From Alnus glutinosa (Eukaryota > Streptophyta > Magnoliopsida > Fagales > Betulaceae): a DNA stretch of 64,000 nt. Made by a program: the position numbers and the translations under genes. The notes below the pieces were generated by a model. The model was given only the letters and a program-made list of their open reading frames with translations. It ran no database searches and was not told where the DNA came from. This document shows, piece after piece, positions 25,840 through 39,190 of the stretch (its first letter is position 1; every line of letters starts with the position of its first letter). Where the stretch lies: contig NC_084889.1 in assembly GCF_958979055.1 (NCBI RefSeq), positions 13,656,761-13,720,760 on the forward strand, in the 5' to 3' direction.

Positions 25840-28470
25840 AAAAAAATGAAAAGAGAAAATCAATTAAAGGCCCCGTCGGTTGCTTCGGAAATACGAGAAA
25901 GTGCGAGAAAAGGAACTATCTTTACGAAGCATTCTCTTTTTCTTCCTCTATATTCTTTTTATTTTCTCTCATTGTTGTTCTCAAGAGCCAAACAGAAAAT
26001 ACAGGTAACAATAAAAAGAAAAAATAAATGGAAAAAGAACCTGAAATTAAGAAGCAGAAAGCTTCAACGACGGGATCACGAGGTTGAAGCCTTCTGCATT
26101 TGCAAGTTAGGGGTTTTTTTTTTTTTTTTTTTGGGATTTTGTGAAGAGAAGAGGGAGCGAAAGCTATAAAAAGGAATATGCTTTGGGCACGAAAGGGAAA
26201 CACGTCAGAGTTTGATTCAATTCAAAGGCCGAACGAAAAAAATTGAAAAAATGGTTAAAAATAAATAAATAAATAAAGAAAAAGGTTATTTCTCTTTCTC
26301 CCTCTACTTGCCGACTTTTTCTCGAAGGTCCCCTTTGGTTCCTGATTCTTTCACCGCTCTTTTCTTCCACGTGTGGTCGGTCTCTCTCTCAGTCGTCATG
26401 TTCCGTACGCGTGCTTCCCAGCTAACGGCAAAAGACAACTTCAAAAAAGAAAAAAATATTTATTTTACTTTCATTTTCCCCGAAAATAAGAATCTAACAT
26501 TTGTTTGACTATAAAATATTTTCTTTTTTCTTTTTTTTCTTTTTTTTTTTTTGTGTTTAGTGTCACCGAGAATAATGGTCAACCGAAAAAAGTCTTTTAA
26601 CTTTTGAAAAACAATTTATAGTTTTAATCGAATTCTGAATTTAAACTTTTCATTATTGCACGTACATTTGTGAAAATTGACGACCACTGGTCATTGGAGT
26701 TATTTGGTAGTCCAAATCTGCCGTCGAAAGTCCCTAAATTTTGAGAACTGGTCGCCGAAATCCTCCAGCCAATACCGGAATCTAGCAATTGCCTTCGGGT
26801 TTCGGCCAGTTTTTGTCGAAAATCCGACTATATTGTGCCAGATTCTAATGAAACTGGCCAAAATCCGGCCAACCAGTGGAAGATTCTAGCCACTCTCGCC
26901 AGAATCTCTTCACCGTTGTTATTTTTTCGTATGAGCCAAACGCCGAAAAATATGTTTAGGAAAATCATTTTTTCTGAAAAATGATTTCGTTTTTGAAAAT
27001 ATTTTGCGTTGGAAAACATTTTACGTTGATACAAACGGAGCATTAGTGTCAATATATATACTTCCTAAAACTACCACTTTATTGTAAATGTCTTTTAAAC
27101 TAATAATAGTATCAATACTCCCCCTAAACCACTTAAAAAAAGCGTCAATATCTCTCACGTCCAGTAAAAAGACAAAATGGCCCTAAAATTTTTTTAATCA
27201 AACAAAAATATCTTTATAAATTGGAAGAAAAAAACTACCCCCATTTGGCATTGGTTTTTTAAATTTTTTTCCCTTTTTTTTTTATTTTTAGTTTTTAGTT
27301 TTGTAATAATTTTATAAAGAGTATTTTTGTCATTAAGAAAACATTAACAATTTTTTTAATAATTTAATAAAAACATTGACACAATTGATCGTTTAAGAAG
27401 AACATCGACTATAGAATAAAAAATTTCTCTTAAAATTATATATATTTGACACTTACATTCTTATTTTCTTAAATTTTTTATTATTTTTTTCTAATTAGAA
27501 AAAAAAAATCTTATTTTCTTAATTTTTAAAACTGACCAATTACGAAACACCGAAAACACGTGAGATTTGAGAAAATCAAGAAAGAAAGAAAAAAAGGTTT
27601 TCGTTGATTTGAGTACGATTTCCCTTTTTCTTTCTTTCCATATGGCTTCACATCGTGCTGCCGTGGGAAAAGTGGTCAAATCTATACAAATATCTTTATT
27701 TTGTTCATGGTTGATCCTCTCGGACGGACATCGACCAATCATAAATCGGACAGAAATCACAACAGCGTATAATCAAAAATTTATTTGATTTGCAATTAGT
27801 CCATATATTAAAAATTTATTCCGTATAATCAAATTTCGTCAACTAACTTAACAGATTAATTTAATTTAACACGTCAAAGCAAATAAAATTATAAATAATA
27901 TTAAAAAAAAAAAAACAGAAAACATTATTAATTTTCAATAATCAATCATTTTCAAAATAAAATAAAATAAACAAATAATCTATCCTACCGTGAAGTCCGT
28001 GTAGAATTACTACAGATGAAACAGGTCTCTTTTTCCTCAAACTTTCCGACTTTATTGAAAATATTATTTCCCTTTGCCAATCTATAGCTCATGTAATGGG
28101 GCAAAGAAAAGAAAAGTCAACTAAAGAAAAAGAACCAAGTCATTAGTTCATGAGAAAAACGTTTTTTTTTTTTTTTTTTTTTTTTTGGTCACATTTTTCA
28201 TTTGAGTAATAATAATAGGGAGCAAAGTCGTAGTGAAGATAGCATTTTTCCTTTTCAAACATGATTATGGAACGTTAAATAGTTTAATAAAAGCTTTTGT
28301 TGGTCCATAAATTGAACAGAATTTAATTGTAATTAAATGCTGATATCAAGAATCGAGTTGATATTTACTATTTAGTACACTTGACCTTAATGCCCAAAAT
28401 CTGATGAAGTTGTTCAATCAACAAACACTTTTTTTTTCTTTTTCTTTTTTTGGCCTAAGAACTTGCTCTG
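25840..28470. other. intergenic between FAP2 and GPA1, no gene seen
   Basis: Probably holds distal 5' UTR or promoter DNA of FAP2 near 25850-26200 and the GPA1 3' UTR near 28400-28470. Otherwise poly-A/T tracts and decayed repeat DNA, for example 27050-27430 with phrases reminiscent of the MULE-type ends. No recognisable ORF. Confidence 0.4.
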
Positions 28471-28473
28471 TGG

Positions 28474-31400
28474 TCATAATAAGCCAGCCTCAAAGAGATT
28501 TCTCCGTCTCAAAGTCTCATCTACAAGCTTGAAAGTCTTCTTCACAAGCTTCTGATCAAGGGCAGTGGTCCTGTAGATCTTAAACACCCGGTCTACACAA
28601 TCAGGAGCAGTGCTCTGAAAATACAATTCCTCAAATTTTTTCTTCACAAACCTGAAGGGCAGATAATTAGAATGGTCAAATAGTCTATAGTTGTTTTATC
28701 CATGCAAAAAGGACCAGAAAGATGTAAATGCTTACTCATATGCATGCTCAATCTCTTGTTTTCCCGTCGATACCGGCTGGTAATCCTTGAACCATTCACA
28801 TACATTTAGTGGCACCTACAGAATGTAGAACATCAAAGACCCATAAACACAAATGCAAAGTTTTCACCAATTCATAGTTTTGCAGCGTTCTACTGACTCA
28901 CTTTTAGAACCTTCTTCTCGAATATATCAAACTTGTTTAGAAACAGCATGAAGGATGTTTTCTGCACCCAAAAAGGTTGAAAAAGAAAAAGACATAAGTT
29001 GTAAAAGAAATCTTAATTGTCCAAAATATAAAGCTCATAACAAGTCATATTTAGAGAGAGGGAGAGAGAATATGTTGGAAAAGAACTCTCCACAATATAT
29101 GTATGCATATACGTATGGCCATATGCGTATGCGTGTGTGTGTGTGTGCACGTGTGCATACAAAGATACATTACAGAAGTGGCATCAAAGAAAACCTTGAA
29201 GCAAGGTTGCTTCAGGACCCACTCAAAGAGTTCCTTTGTCTCCATCATTCTGTTCTTGTTTTCATCCTCAAAGAGTGTTTGATCATACCTGAAACACAAG
29301 TGTCAGTTTAAGCCTTCTTCAGCTTTACACATTTATTGTAATGCTATCATCTTAGATGTTATGAGATAGAAGTGGGCAATTGTGCCAATCAGAGAGTCTA
29401 ACTGACAAAAGCTCTGAGCCCTTCCTTTTGGTTGTCTTTTGCCACCCCAAACTAATGGAGCACCAGACATAGAACAACCTTTGCTACTGGAAATTAATGG
29501 CCTCATGGCAGTTATTATGCAAACTTAGTCATAATATAATCACGCAACTAGAGTACTTTTTTTAATATAGATTATCCAAACAATTGATGAGGCCTTAAAA
29601 ATAGCAAATAGAATTCTAAAAGCCCCTAGTAGGATAATTTTGGAACTTAGTTGACAAGCAAAATGAGAGATAAACCAGTTCAATTCAAATGGAACCCTCA
29701 ATGAAAAAACTAATGGTTAACCAGAGACAGGCTTAATTGCCATCATGCTAGATGCATATGATGATAACGTAAATTAATGCAACAGTTAACTTACTCGCTA
29801 ATGGCAGCACAAAAAATTACAGCTGTAACACCTTCAAATAGATGGATCCATTTCCTCCTCTCATTTCTCTGACCTCCAACATCAAAGAGTCTATATACTT
29901 CACCACTTTTCTTATTTTCTCCAACAGGGCTGCCAAAATCATTGCCAATATTGAGTTGTTGATTGTATTGTTAAACAAAATAATAAATAAAAAAAAATTG
30001 AGTTCTGAACATTCATGCTTTTAAACATAGATGTAAGTTGCTTTACAAACAAAAATATTTAGCATGTGCATAGATCATGTCATAAATAGGACATTATTTC
30101 ACATAACGCTGAGTGCATCCTCAGCAGTGGATTTGAATTTGTTTATAAATGAAACTTACAAAAATTTTGAGAGCTGTGGCAAGACAAGAAAGATTAAGAA
30201 AAGTAGAGAAAATAAAGTTATAAGCAGTTGAGGAAAAGATGAGAGAGTCAAAATAGCACGATTTGGTCATCTGCACCATGAAATTATAAGGCAGCACAAG
30301 GAGCAAGTAAATCAAAGTGATGAGGAATGCCATGAGTCGAGTTTTCTCTTATTTTTAGTTTTTTTCAGTGGATAGAGCCTTTGTGCCCATAACCCTAAAT
30401 TTGACTATGGGCATAGCTGTATGATAAAAATGGATTTACTAAGTCAATTCCAAGTAGTTGGGTTAAGGGAAAAAAAGGTTATGTTGAGTTGAGTTGTTTC
30501 TTATTTTGAGTGTTCAGTGGGCCATATGTTACAATCTGGCCACAAAAAATCATCGTATCTTATTGGTATAAAAAAGTATTAATAGAGAAGTTAAATGTCG
30601 ATTCCTATATCCCATCTCAAGAGACTACATTAGATTTTGATGTAGCTCCTGCTCATTTATGAATTAATAAGCTTCTCCACTTTTGCAAACTACTACTTAA
30701 CCAATAAGGCAAGGAATACCCGCAAGTTTTTATTAATAGCACCACCAGTGAGGCATGTGTAGAATAAATGAATTAGCAGCAGCACTTCCAGCGTGACTGC
30801 ATTTTTCTTTTTTTCATTTGGATTCACATAATACCGTCAAAATTGCAGTTGAGCTGCTGACTTGGGGAAGTGAAGGACAAAGCACAGGAGCATGCTGCAG
30901 ATAGAAAAATTGCCACATTTTCCTAATAATGGAAAGTCATCTTACACTTCACACAGAATATTCACCTGAACTGTATCTCTACAACTCCAGTTGTACGAAC
31001 TCTGGCATAGAGAACATCTTCCTGCAATACCAAAATACCTTAAGAAATTTGTTCTACATATACCTTCCACTTAACTAACATAAATAATTATATAGAGATG
31101 CTATAATGTGATGCACGCCATGAGATGGAATGGGTGGTGGTACAAGATAGCTTTTGTAACCTACACTCTCTGCTGGAATGTCCCAGTGGTAGAAGATAAG
31201 CAGTTTCCATTGAAGCTGCTTAGTGTTTTTTTTTTTCATGGATAAATAACATTAGATTAATTAATAAGCAATCCAAACTTGGGAAAAGACATTAATAAGC
31301 AATCCAAACTTGGGAAAAGACATATAAAGGTACTTAAAATACTCTAAAACATCCCTTCAACACTGCTGAAAGAAGAAAAGAAAGCTCAGCAGCAATTCTC

Positions 31401-34107
31401 CACAGCAGCATGTGCAGATAAAATTTTGGTTAAAATGTTTTCAAACATTGAAGAATGAACGACTTAGAGCAAGTAGTAGAGAGATATATATAGAAACTCT
31501 CTTCCATAATGGAGAAAGTACACTAGAAAATACACAAGAGATCCAGATATTACATTATTTTCTGTATGCTCCTTTTTACGGCATGAGGCATTTGCTTACA
31601 TTCTGATACTAAAAACATAATTTTATGTTATGCACTAAAACCCTTTTGAGATAAAGAAATATTAGGGATACCTTTGTAGGAACATAATTTGGATCAGCCA
31701 GTCTTTGCAAATTTTCCATGAAATAATGGGCACACTCTGGAACTTGGAGTTCATTACTACGAGCAGATGTTTCCTGTGTTTAGAGAGGAAAAGAAACACT
31801 TAGCATGCTTAATTTAGAATTCAAAAGGGAAACAAAACGAAAATATGACTGAAAAGCTTAATCAAGATAATACAAAAGACAAGCACTGAATAACTCGATA
31901 AAAAATGAGACTGATGTAAAGCAATCAGCATATTAGAAGCAACAGCTACCTGAATTGCGTCATCTCTCCATAGAGTCTCTATCTCGGATGCAAGCTCTTT
32001 AGTGAGACGCGGACAATCCAATCTGCCTCCAATTTCTGATAGTTTCTCGCCAATCGCCTGATACAAAATGCAAGTTCTACTGAATTGACAAGCCCAGATT
32101 TCCAAAACAAGATTGAGGGATGAACAAGGTTTTCACTTAAAAAATAAATTATGTTAAGACTTTCTTACCAGATTTCATTTTTGTAGTATTGTCACTAAAT
32201 CAAAAGATCAAACCACACAAAGGCGACAAAATAGACGGTCAAAGTGTGAACTCAAACCTTATTTTCACTTGATAAAACATACTTCGAGGAATCTGTGGCA
32301 TTCTGAGCCAACTCCTTTGATCCATCATGCAATATCTATTCAATAACATTCAGCATGCAATGAATACAAGGATTGAAATTTATCTCATTCCCTTATTATA
32401 ATAAGGGTTAAGACTCATCTAAGCACAAGAAAATTATATTATTTACTAGAAACAGCTGACACTAGATGCTCTTTGTAACATGCAGAAAGGGAAATAACCA
32501 ACACACCCTTTCAAGTATTGCATACTTTTATAGTCTGATACACATTGGCATGGATGACTGAGATGTAGCTCTTTAGCTCTGCCTCATCAAAGCCAGTTTG
32601 AAACAAAAGTTTTATCTGCACACAGATCATGCACTCTAGTGTAAATATTGGCATCTCAAATAAAGATGAGGATACACTTTGGAAGAGGGACTCGTAAAAT
32701 ATCTTGCCTGCTTAAAAATTGTGGACTTTCCAGACTCTCCAGCACCTTGAGAACAAAAGATTGATCACATCATTTGGGTCAGCCAAAAAGCAACAATAAT
32801 GACAACCCCTAGTATGTATTTATGCCAAAGCCCCTAATGTAGAGACTTAAAACTATAGGAATAACTTTTATACATATAAGCAATAATCATGAACTCTAGG
32901 CCATTCCAAAGGTGGAAAAGAAGAAAGGTGAGCCCTCGAGATTAGCAACTCAGGTACATAATAAACCAATAAATATCTTCAATCACTATATTCATGAAGA
33001 AGATATTAGCTCTTGGATGCACAGAGAAGGGCGAAGGAAGGCAATCACACATAACTAACAAAAATCAGAAGCTACCTAACCAAGCATTCACAACCTTGAC
33101 CACCAAAGCTACAAAAGGAAGTCACATTCTGGTCAAAACAAGGAATGGAAAACTGTAAGAATATTAATAGTTGCTAGCAAAGACCACTACTTTTGGTTTT
33201 CCCTTATCCTGTAAGAAGTATATTAACTAATCAATATGTAATTGGTCATCTGGTCACAATAACACTTTTATAAACTCTAACTCTATCTGTCGCCAAAGGA
33301 CACTAGTCAAATTGCAATCATTAAATAATGTCCCCCAATAAAAAATAAAAAATAAATATAAATAAAAAAATAAAATAAAAAATAAAAAAAAGTGACTTCA
33401 TGAGATACTCATTCGATTATGAACAGAATAAAGGTCAATGGGATGTTATAAGGCATTACAGATTAAGCTGCAATCACAAAATCCAGGATTATCCTTAATT
33501 ATAGTCAAACAATTTAAGATTCTTTACGAATCATAAGAGGGTGACACTGGGAAGGTTTTAACTGCTACTTAATCACGAAACTTGAAATGGAATTTGCATT
33601 GTACACATATTTGTAGAAACAGGTGATACTTAACAAAATCATATTCGATATTTCTCTATCTAATTTTTGCAAAGCACCACCAGAGAAAACTATGCATGAT
33701 GCCCTGAGCTGTCGTCAATCATTAGAATTCGAGTTTTCCAATCTCAACAAGCTTCAACTACCAAATAGATGATTTTAGAGTATGCAAAACTACAGAGGTA
33801 ATAAGAAATACTGTTTAAGTTATGTGTACCAAGTAGTAGAAGTTTCTGGATATGCTTTTCAGCTTTTGTTTCTTGCTCAATTCGCCTTTCGATTTCTGCA
33901 TCCTGAAAACCATACATTACAATCAAAATGAAGCCTATATACCACATAAAAATTGCTCTACCATCGATTAGTAAAAGGGCATAAAAGAGTATATATTTTA
34001 CTGAGCATAACTCACCTGTGCATTCAAGGAGAAAAAGAACTCACCTGTGCATTCTCTTCAGTATCTGCTCCATTGTAGTGACGGTTTCTACTGCAGAGTA
34101 AGCCCAT
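28474..34107 (-). CDS. GPA1: heterotrimeric G-protein alpha subunit (GPA1)
   Basis: GTP-binding alpha subunit that cycles with G-beta/gamma at the plasma membrane. Thirteen exons join in phase: 34045-34107, 33830-33902, 32708-32745, 32526-32615, 32258-32335, 31950-32057, 31672-31773, 30966-31021, 29795-29929, 29195-29288, 28902-28961, 28736-28815, 28474-28651 (1155 nt, 384 aa, the normal plant length). The N-terminus MGLLCS carries the Gly2 myristoylation and Cys5 palmitoylation sites. The nucleotide-binding motifs are complete: P-loop [29 protein letters not shown]. The C-terminus ends NLFEAGLL. The third intron starts with GC instead of GT. Less usual residues include Lys in CFKKTSFM (usually FEKTSF) and Cys in APDCVDRV (usually Arg). 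The reading frame is intact. Confidence 0.97.
29098..29160. repeat. (GT)n-type low-complexity run in GPA1 intron 10
   Basis: ATACGTATG-type phrases lead into about nine GT units at 29135-29148. The run lies just inside intron 10, 35 bases from the exon 10 donor. Confidence 0.7.
31260..31321. repeat. 31-bp tandem duplication in GPA1 intron 7
   Basis: Two perfect copies of a 31-bp unit beginning ATTAATAAGCAATCC (31260-31290 and 31291-31321). Confidence 0.9.
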
Positions 34108-34653
34108 ATTTTCAATCACAATTGACAGCATAGAAGATGCAGCGTCAAGTTTCCCCACAAGTCTCAATTTCCTAATGTAATGTTATCACTCATCATCAGT
34201 TCAAGCTGACCTATATCACAAAATTAGAACTCTCAGAGATCAATAAAGATGAGCTACATCTCCCCACACCGAAGAAAAAAAAATTTAAAAATAAATAAAT
34301 AATATCTTAGGCCATTAGCGGTAATTTAGGAAATAGTTAAATCAAAAAACTTGTCAGTATTTGTTAATTTCTTGTTTACTTGTTCATCCAAGGGAAGCAC
34401 TACACCGAGATGTAAGCCAGACCACAACGTTTAAAATCAATTCACGAGAAAGACCATCCAAAAGGCTTCGCGGTGAGAAACCCAAACAATATTATTTCTT
34501 CTTTTTTTTGAAAAGAAAATGATATGCAAGGCCTCTTGATCTACCATTTCAGGATCGAATCACCGGGATTTCCTCAGCAGAATCCAGACCCAACAAAACA
34601 AAAAAGAAAGATCTACGAATGCAACACAAAACGAGAGGCTTAAAAGAAGTTAC

Positions 34654-34745
34654 CTGATAACCAAGAGAGCGTTTTTGTGAGCTGTGGAGTTGGAGAAATG
34701 GCGGTAGATTTGGTGGATTCAGTGAGAGTGAAGCTGAGAAAAGCA
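34654..34745 (-). other. likely GPA1 5' UTR exon
   Basis: Between the TATA-like sequence and a clean donor (GGTTATCAG|GTAACTTC on the minus strand, exon edge 34654). A 5' UTR intron would then run towards an acceptor near 34180, ahead of the ATG at 34107. This is inference from signals only. Confidence 0.45.
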
Positions 34746-34760
34746 ATTTCCCTATACAGT

Positions 34761-34770
34761 TTTATATAAA
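34761..34770 (-). promoter_or_regulatory. TATA box candidate for GPA1
   Basis: The minus strand reads TTATATAAAA, about 25-30 bases before the proposed 5' UTR exon and in the right orientation. Confidence 0.5.
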
Positions 34771-34779
34771 TAGATTTAA

Positions 34780-36242
34780 ATGTCGTGAAAATGGATATGA
34801 ATATATGATATGAGAGTATATTTTTTTTAATAGTTCGAGAAGTAGAAGGGCAGCTAAATCTGGAAGGAGGGAAAGAGTACGAAAGAGCGCCGAAAGCTGC
34901 AAAGCCTCTTCCCCCACCCCACCCTTGTATCTTCGGTCAAAGTTAAATAAAAGACCGACCCAGATAAAGAAAGAAACTACTACTCCTTTATATTCAATAT
35001 TTTTTTTTGCTTGTTTCTCGGGAAAATACACACACTTACGCCGTGACTTTGTAATAAATATATAAATAGAATATATATATATATATATATATTAACAGAA
35101 CAGAGCCATTCGCTGTCGAATATCTTCCCACGCTCGCGACCAACTCCAAAGGATATTGGTTAACGGGAACAACATTCAATCCTCCTCCGCTCAATCCGTT
35201 GGATTCAATTGACTAACGGGTTTTGTTTTGTTTTTCAAGAAATCAGTCCTTAAGAAAAACTAGTCCCCTTTAGTTTTCGTTGCTTTAAAAATCTCTCCCT
35301 CGGTGAGTCGTCCAAATTACCGACACAGTTTCTGCCATGTCTTTGGACACGCCCTTTTGCGTGAAATTATAATTTTATTCCAAATGATAATAAATAAATA
35401 AAATAATAAAAACAAAAACAAAAACAAAAGGGAGAACAGAGGCCTTCACCTAATACATAAAGGATGGGGACCAAGAGACATTGACGACGTGTAAGAAAAT
35501 AGTTATAAGGATTTAACGTAGAAGGATTTTGTCTTGTTACGGTAGAAATCTAATGGTGGAGAAAAGAGAAGGAAAAAAGAAATTATGTTAGAGCATCCTT
35601 AATGGATTCTTTAAAATTTCACTAAATATTAGTGAATGAATCCATTTTTTTATGTTTAACTATCACTTTTAAAAAGTTTTCTGCATCAAATTCTCTAACT
35701 ATTATTTTTTATTGGTTTTGGAGCAACTACTTTAACTATTTAAACATCAAAAATTGAAGGGGATCGATTCCCCTTGCAAAGATTTGGCAAGAAACTGAAA
35801 GAAGAAAAAAAATGAATAGAGAAATGATTTGAAGAGTTAAATATAGAGAGGGTTTTTGTCATTCTCTATTTTAGAGAAACTTTAAAGAATTTAATGCATT
35901 GAGTGTTTTGACAATTTTTACCAAAATTTGGTGATATTTTTGAAGTAGAGAGTTCATTGAAGATGAAAAGTTATATTATTTCTCTATACAATATAACTCT
36001 TCGTGAAGAGTTATATCACTTCTATATAACATTTATGTAAGTTATCATATTCCATTGAAATGATTGGGTGTGGGGATGACCATACTAATTATTATGAAGA
36101 TTTTTTTTTTTATGAATAAAAAAAAAACTAAAATTGAACAAAACTTAATTAAAAATTTTAACTAACGCAATAAATATATAATTCATCAAAATTTAATTAT
36201 TTTTTAAAACATATAAATGTAACTTATAATTTAATTCAGTTG
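34780..36242. other. intergenic upstream of GPA1, no gene seen
   Basis: GPA1 promoter side, an (AT)n run at 35071-35091, then repeat-like DNA at 35590-36060 with TTAGAGCATCCTTAATGG and related phrases typical of plant MITE ends. No ORF is recognised. Confidence 0.4.
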
Positions 36243-37848
36243 TCATCGACGAGTCTTCATACCTTGAAATCGCTGCATGATTTTTTTACTGATAATAGTC
36301 TTGAATATATCATTCTCAATGTACGTGACTAGAAAATCATTCATCCACTGATCTCCCATTCTGTTATGTAAACGATTTTTAACAATATTCATTGTTGAAA
36401 TGCTTATTCAACAGTTGCTGTCACAACTGGCAGAATCAATGACAATGTCACCAATGAATAAACCAATAGATACACGATATCTTTTTTCATCTCTACCATC
36501 TTCTCAGCAAGTTCTCAAATCCCTTTAAGTTTTGCGAATTCTTCATTAGAACGCATGTCAATGATATATTTTTCAAGTTGGTTATCCAATGTGATAAGTT
36601 GAACTGCTAAAAAATCATTCGGATAAAATTGAGCAAGACGAAGTAATCCTTATTAAAAGTAGCAAACAAGTCATCTTGATTCAAGCACGCAACACAAAGT
36701 ACTAATTCAGAATTCGCATCATTAAAGCGACTATTAAGTTTTTAGAGTTGCACGTCTATAATAGTATAATAAAACTCCACACGGTAATGCAGATAATTTT
36801 TCATGCTTTGAGCTTTTCGCCGTGATCAAGGTTGATACATATCATCCATATTAGGGACAACAATATTGTTTTTTGGCACAAAACACATAAACTTCTTCAA
36901 ATAAATAATTCCACCATTCTTCTCTCATAGCCTGTAAATGCTGCTTTGAAACTTTAACCAACTTCATTGCATTCATAATATCTTAATCTTTTTGTTGTAA
37001 TGCTTGATATAACTCATTTGTAATTCCCAAAACACTTTTCATTAAATGTAAATTGAAAGCAAATTCAAAAGTCTGTAGTAACTGAATTAGTATATATGCT
37101 TTTACTCTCTGTTCAGAATATAAATCATCTTCCACGATATCTTCAACCGCATTGATGATAGAAGAAAACATGAAAATAAGATTAATAATTGAACCATAAT
37201 GATAACTCCAACGTGTATCTCTAGGTCTCCTTAGATTCATTTCTTAATTCAAGCCACGACCAGTAGAAATTTCATTATTTTGTAGTGCTTCCACAACTTC
37301 AGCAGTCCATTTTTCACGAAGTATGTCACGACGTTTGCATGATGCTTAAACAACATTAAAAACACTATTAACCAAGTTTTAAAAAGTTGCAATTTGGATG
37401 TGATTTTTAGCAACAGCAACTAAAGTCAGTTGAAGCTGATGTACAAAGCAATTAACATAATAGGCAAAGGAGTTTTCATTCAAAATAAGTGTTTTTAGTT
37501 CATTAAACCCACCTCGCATATTGCTAGCTTCATCGTATCATTGTCCTCACAATCTGCTAATACTTAAATGATGCTTGTTAAGTACTGACTCAATTGTCTT
37601 CTTCAATACTGCAGCTGTGGTATTGCTAACATGTGTAATGCCTAAAAAACGTTCAATCACATGGCCCCGCTTATCTACATAACGCAAAACAATTGTTAAT
37701 TGTTCTTTAACAGATATATCACAAGATTCATCAACTAGGATAGCAAATGACGAGTCTCCAAGATTTTTAAGAATAACATCTAGAGTTTTACTTGCTGCAA
37801 CATTTGCTATTCTTTTTGAATGTCCGGTGTGGTCAAAATTCCGTCTAG
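36243..37848 (-). pseudogene. hAT-type (TTF / ZMYM1-like) transposase relic
   Basis: Read on the minus strand, the relic follows plant 'zinc finger MYM-type protein 1-like' proteins, which derive from hAT transposases. In order: RRNFDHTGHSKRIAN, AILVDESCDIS, EQLTIVLRYVDKRGHV, YDEASNMRGGFN, TRWSYHY, LLQTFEFAFNLHLMKSVLG, ITNELYQALQQKD, and a C-terminus with QRFQGMKTRR then a stop at 36243. Several in-frame stops and frameshifts (for example around 37240, 37330 and 37540) make it inactive. The N-terminal TTF zinc finger is absent. At 37848 it is cut by a half MULE-type MITE. Confidence 0.8.
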
Positions 37849-37849
37849 T

Positions 37850-37983
37850 TTGACCGTCAAACCAGACGGAATTCCTGAATTGAAATTTTTTGAAACTTTG
37901 GTGGGGTACATTGCAAATTTTTAAACTTTGGTCGCCAAATTAAAAATGGCTGACAACTTCGGGGGATGAATTATATTTAACCC
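37850..37983. repeat. half of a MULE-type MITE (right end only)
   Basis: Shares the order of phrases of the right arm of the 10206 foldback: GAATTCCTGAATTGAAA, GGTGGGGTACATTGCAA, CTGACAACTTCGGGGG, ending TTTAACCC. It truncates the hAT transposase relic. Confidence 0.5.
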
Positions 37984-37989
37984 TATATA

Positions 37990-39190
37990 TTTTACACAAT
38001 TAAAATATGAAACAAAAACTATATATATTCATAAACAATTAAATAAAAAAACAATTATAAAAAAAAAAAAAGAAAAAGAAAAAAAAGCAATATAAACATA
38101 AAAAGAACAATTCAAATATAAAAAGCTTAAATCTGAATCAATATGAAAGTTTATTGCATACCTGAAATTGAAAGGCTAGATTTTGTTTAGAAATTAATTT
38201 GAATGGTTAAACTTTGAATGAGAAAGGTATGGAGAAACAGAAAATGACACTGACAAAGTTTAACCCAAAGGCCAAAGCTCGAAGTATAAAATATTTTGAT
38301 GAGATTTTGAATGATTATGACATGCACAATCGCACACGGCTCTACGCAGTTCTAAATAACAATAGAGTGTTTTTTTGTTCCAAGCCAAAAGATGTCAAGA
38401 TCTGATACGTCATTTACACACACGCACACACTCAAAAAAACTTATAGGGGTGGGCATGTTTGCCCATTGATGAAATGCTGAGGGGGGGCATTCTAGGAGA
38501 CCAGGGGCATTTAAAAAAAAAAAAAAAATTATAGCAGGGGTAAGGATATTTTTTAGGAGGTGAATGGGAGGGGCATTTGACCCCTCTCGACCCCCCCTCC
38601 CTTCGCTCCTGGTGTGATCACCCCTACATTTACATCTCCCACTTGATCACATTATAACATTTTTTTTGTGATAAACTTAGTATAGCATGATTACCGTATT
38701 GGTAATAATTTTCATCCATGCTAACTCTCATCTGTAAAACCTACAGATCGATATCAAATCTTGATATTATTCCACGTGCGCACGTTTTTGTCATTTTTAT
38801 CTGACCACATCATTTACCATATATTATCACACCAATAAAATATTAGGGATGACATAATTTCGCTATCTTACAAACGATTGACATCAATTTTCCATGATTG
38901 GGAGCATAATCCATACCTATTCCATGATTGACGACTTCAGTCATACACAAAATCAAGTGTTGACTTGCACTAAAATTTTGATTAAGTACTTTCTAGAAAA
39001 TCACTATTCCTGATGTTTTCTTTGATGCACCTTATTAGCATCTTTTAACACTCTCATAGCATAGATATTACTCGATCCCAATATAATGCATTTCAAATGG
39101 ATTTTAAATTTATGTGAGATGTAATATCCATACCTGATTAGTGTCATCTACTCTTAATTGACAATTATTTTAACATAGAGCTGAAGTGTA
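37990..39190. other. intergenic, no gene seen
   Basis: A/T-rich DNA. An ORF at 38214-38405 has no recognisable domain. There is a short G/C-rich patch at 38440-38620 with strings of C and G. Confidence 0.4.

Noticed and set aside
28955..29311. Plus-strand 118-codon ORF
   Set aside because: Antisense to GPA1 exon 10 and its flanking intron. The intron part is a GT-repeat and low complexity.
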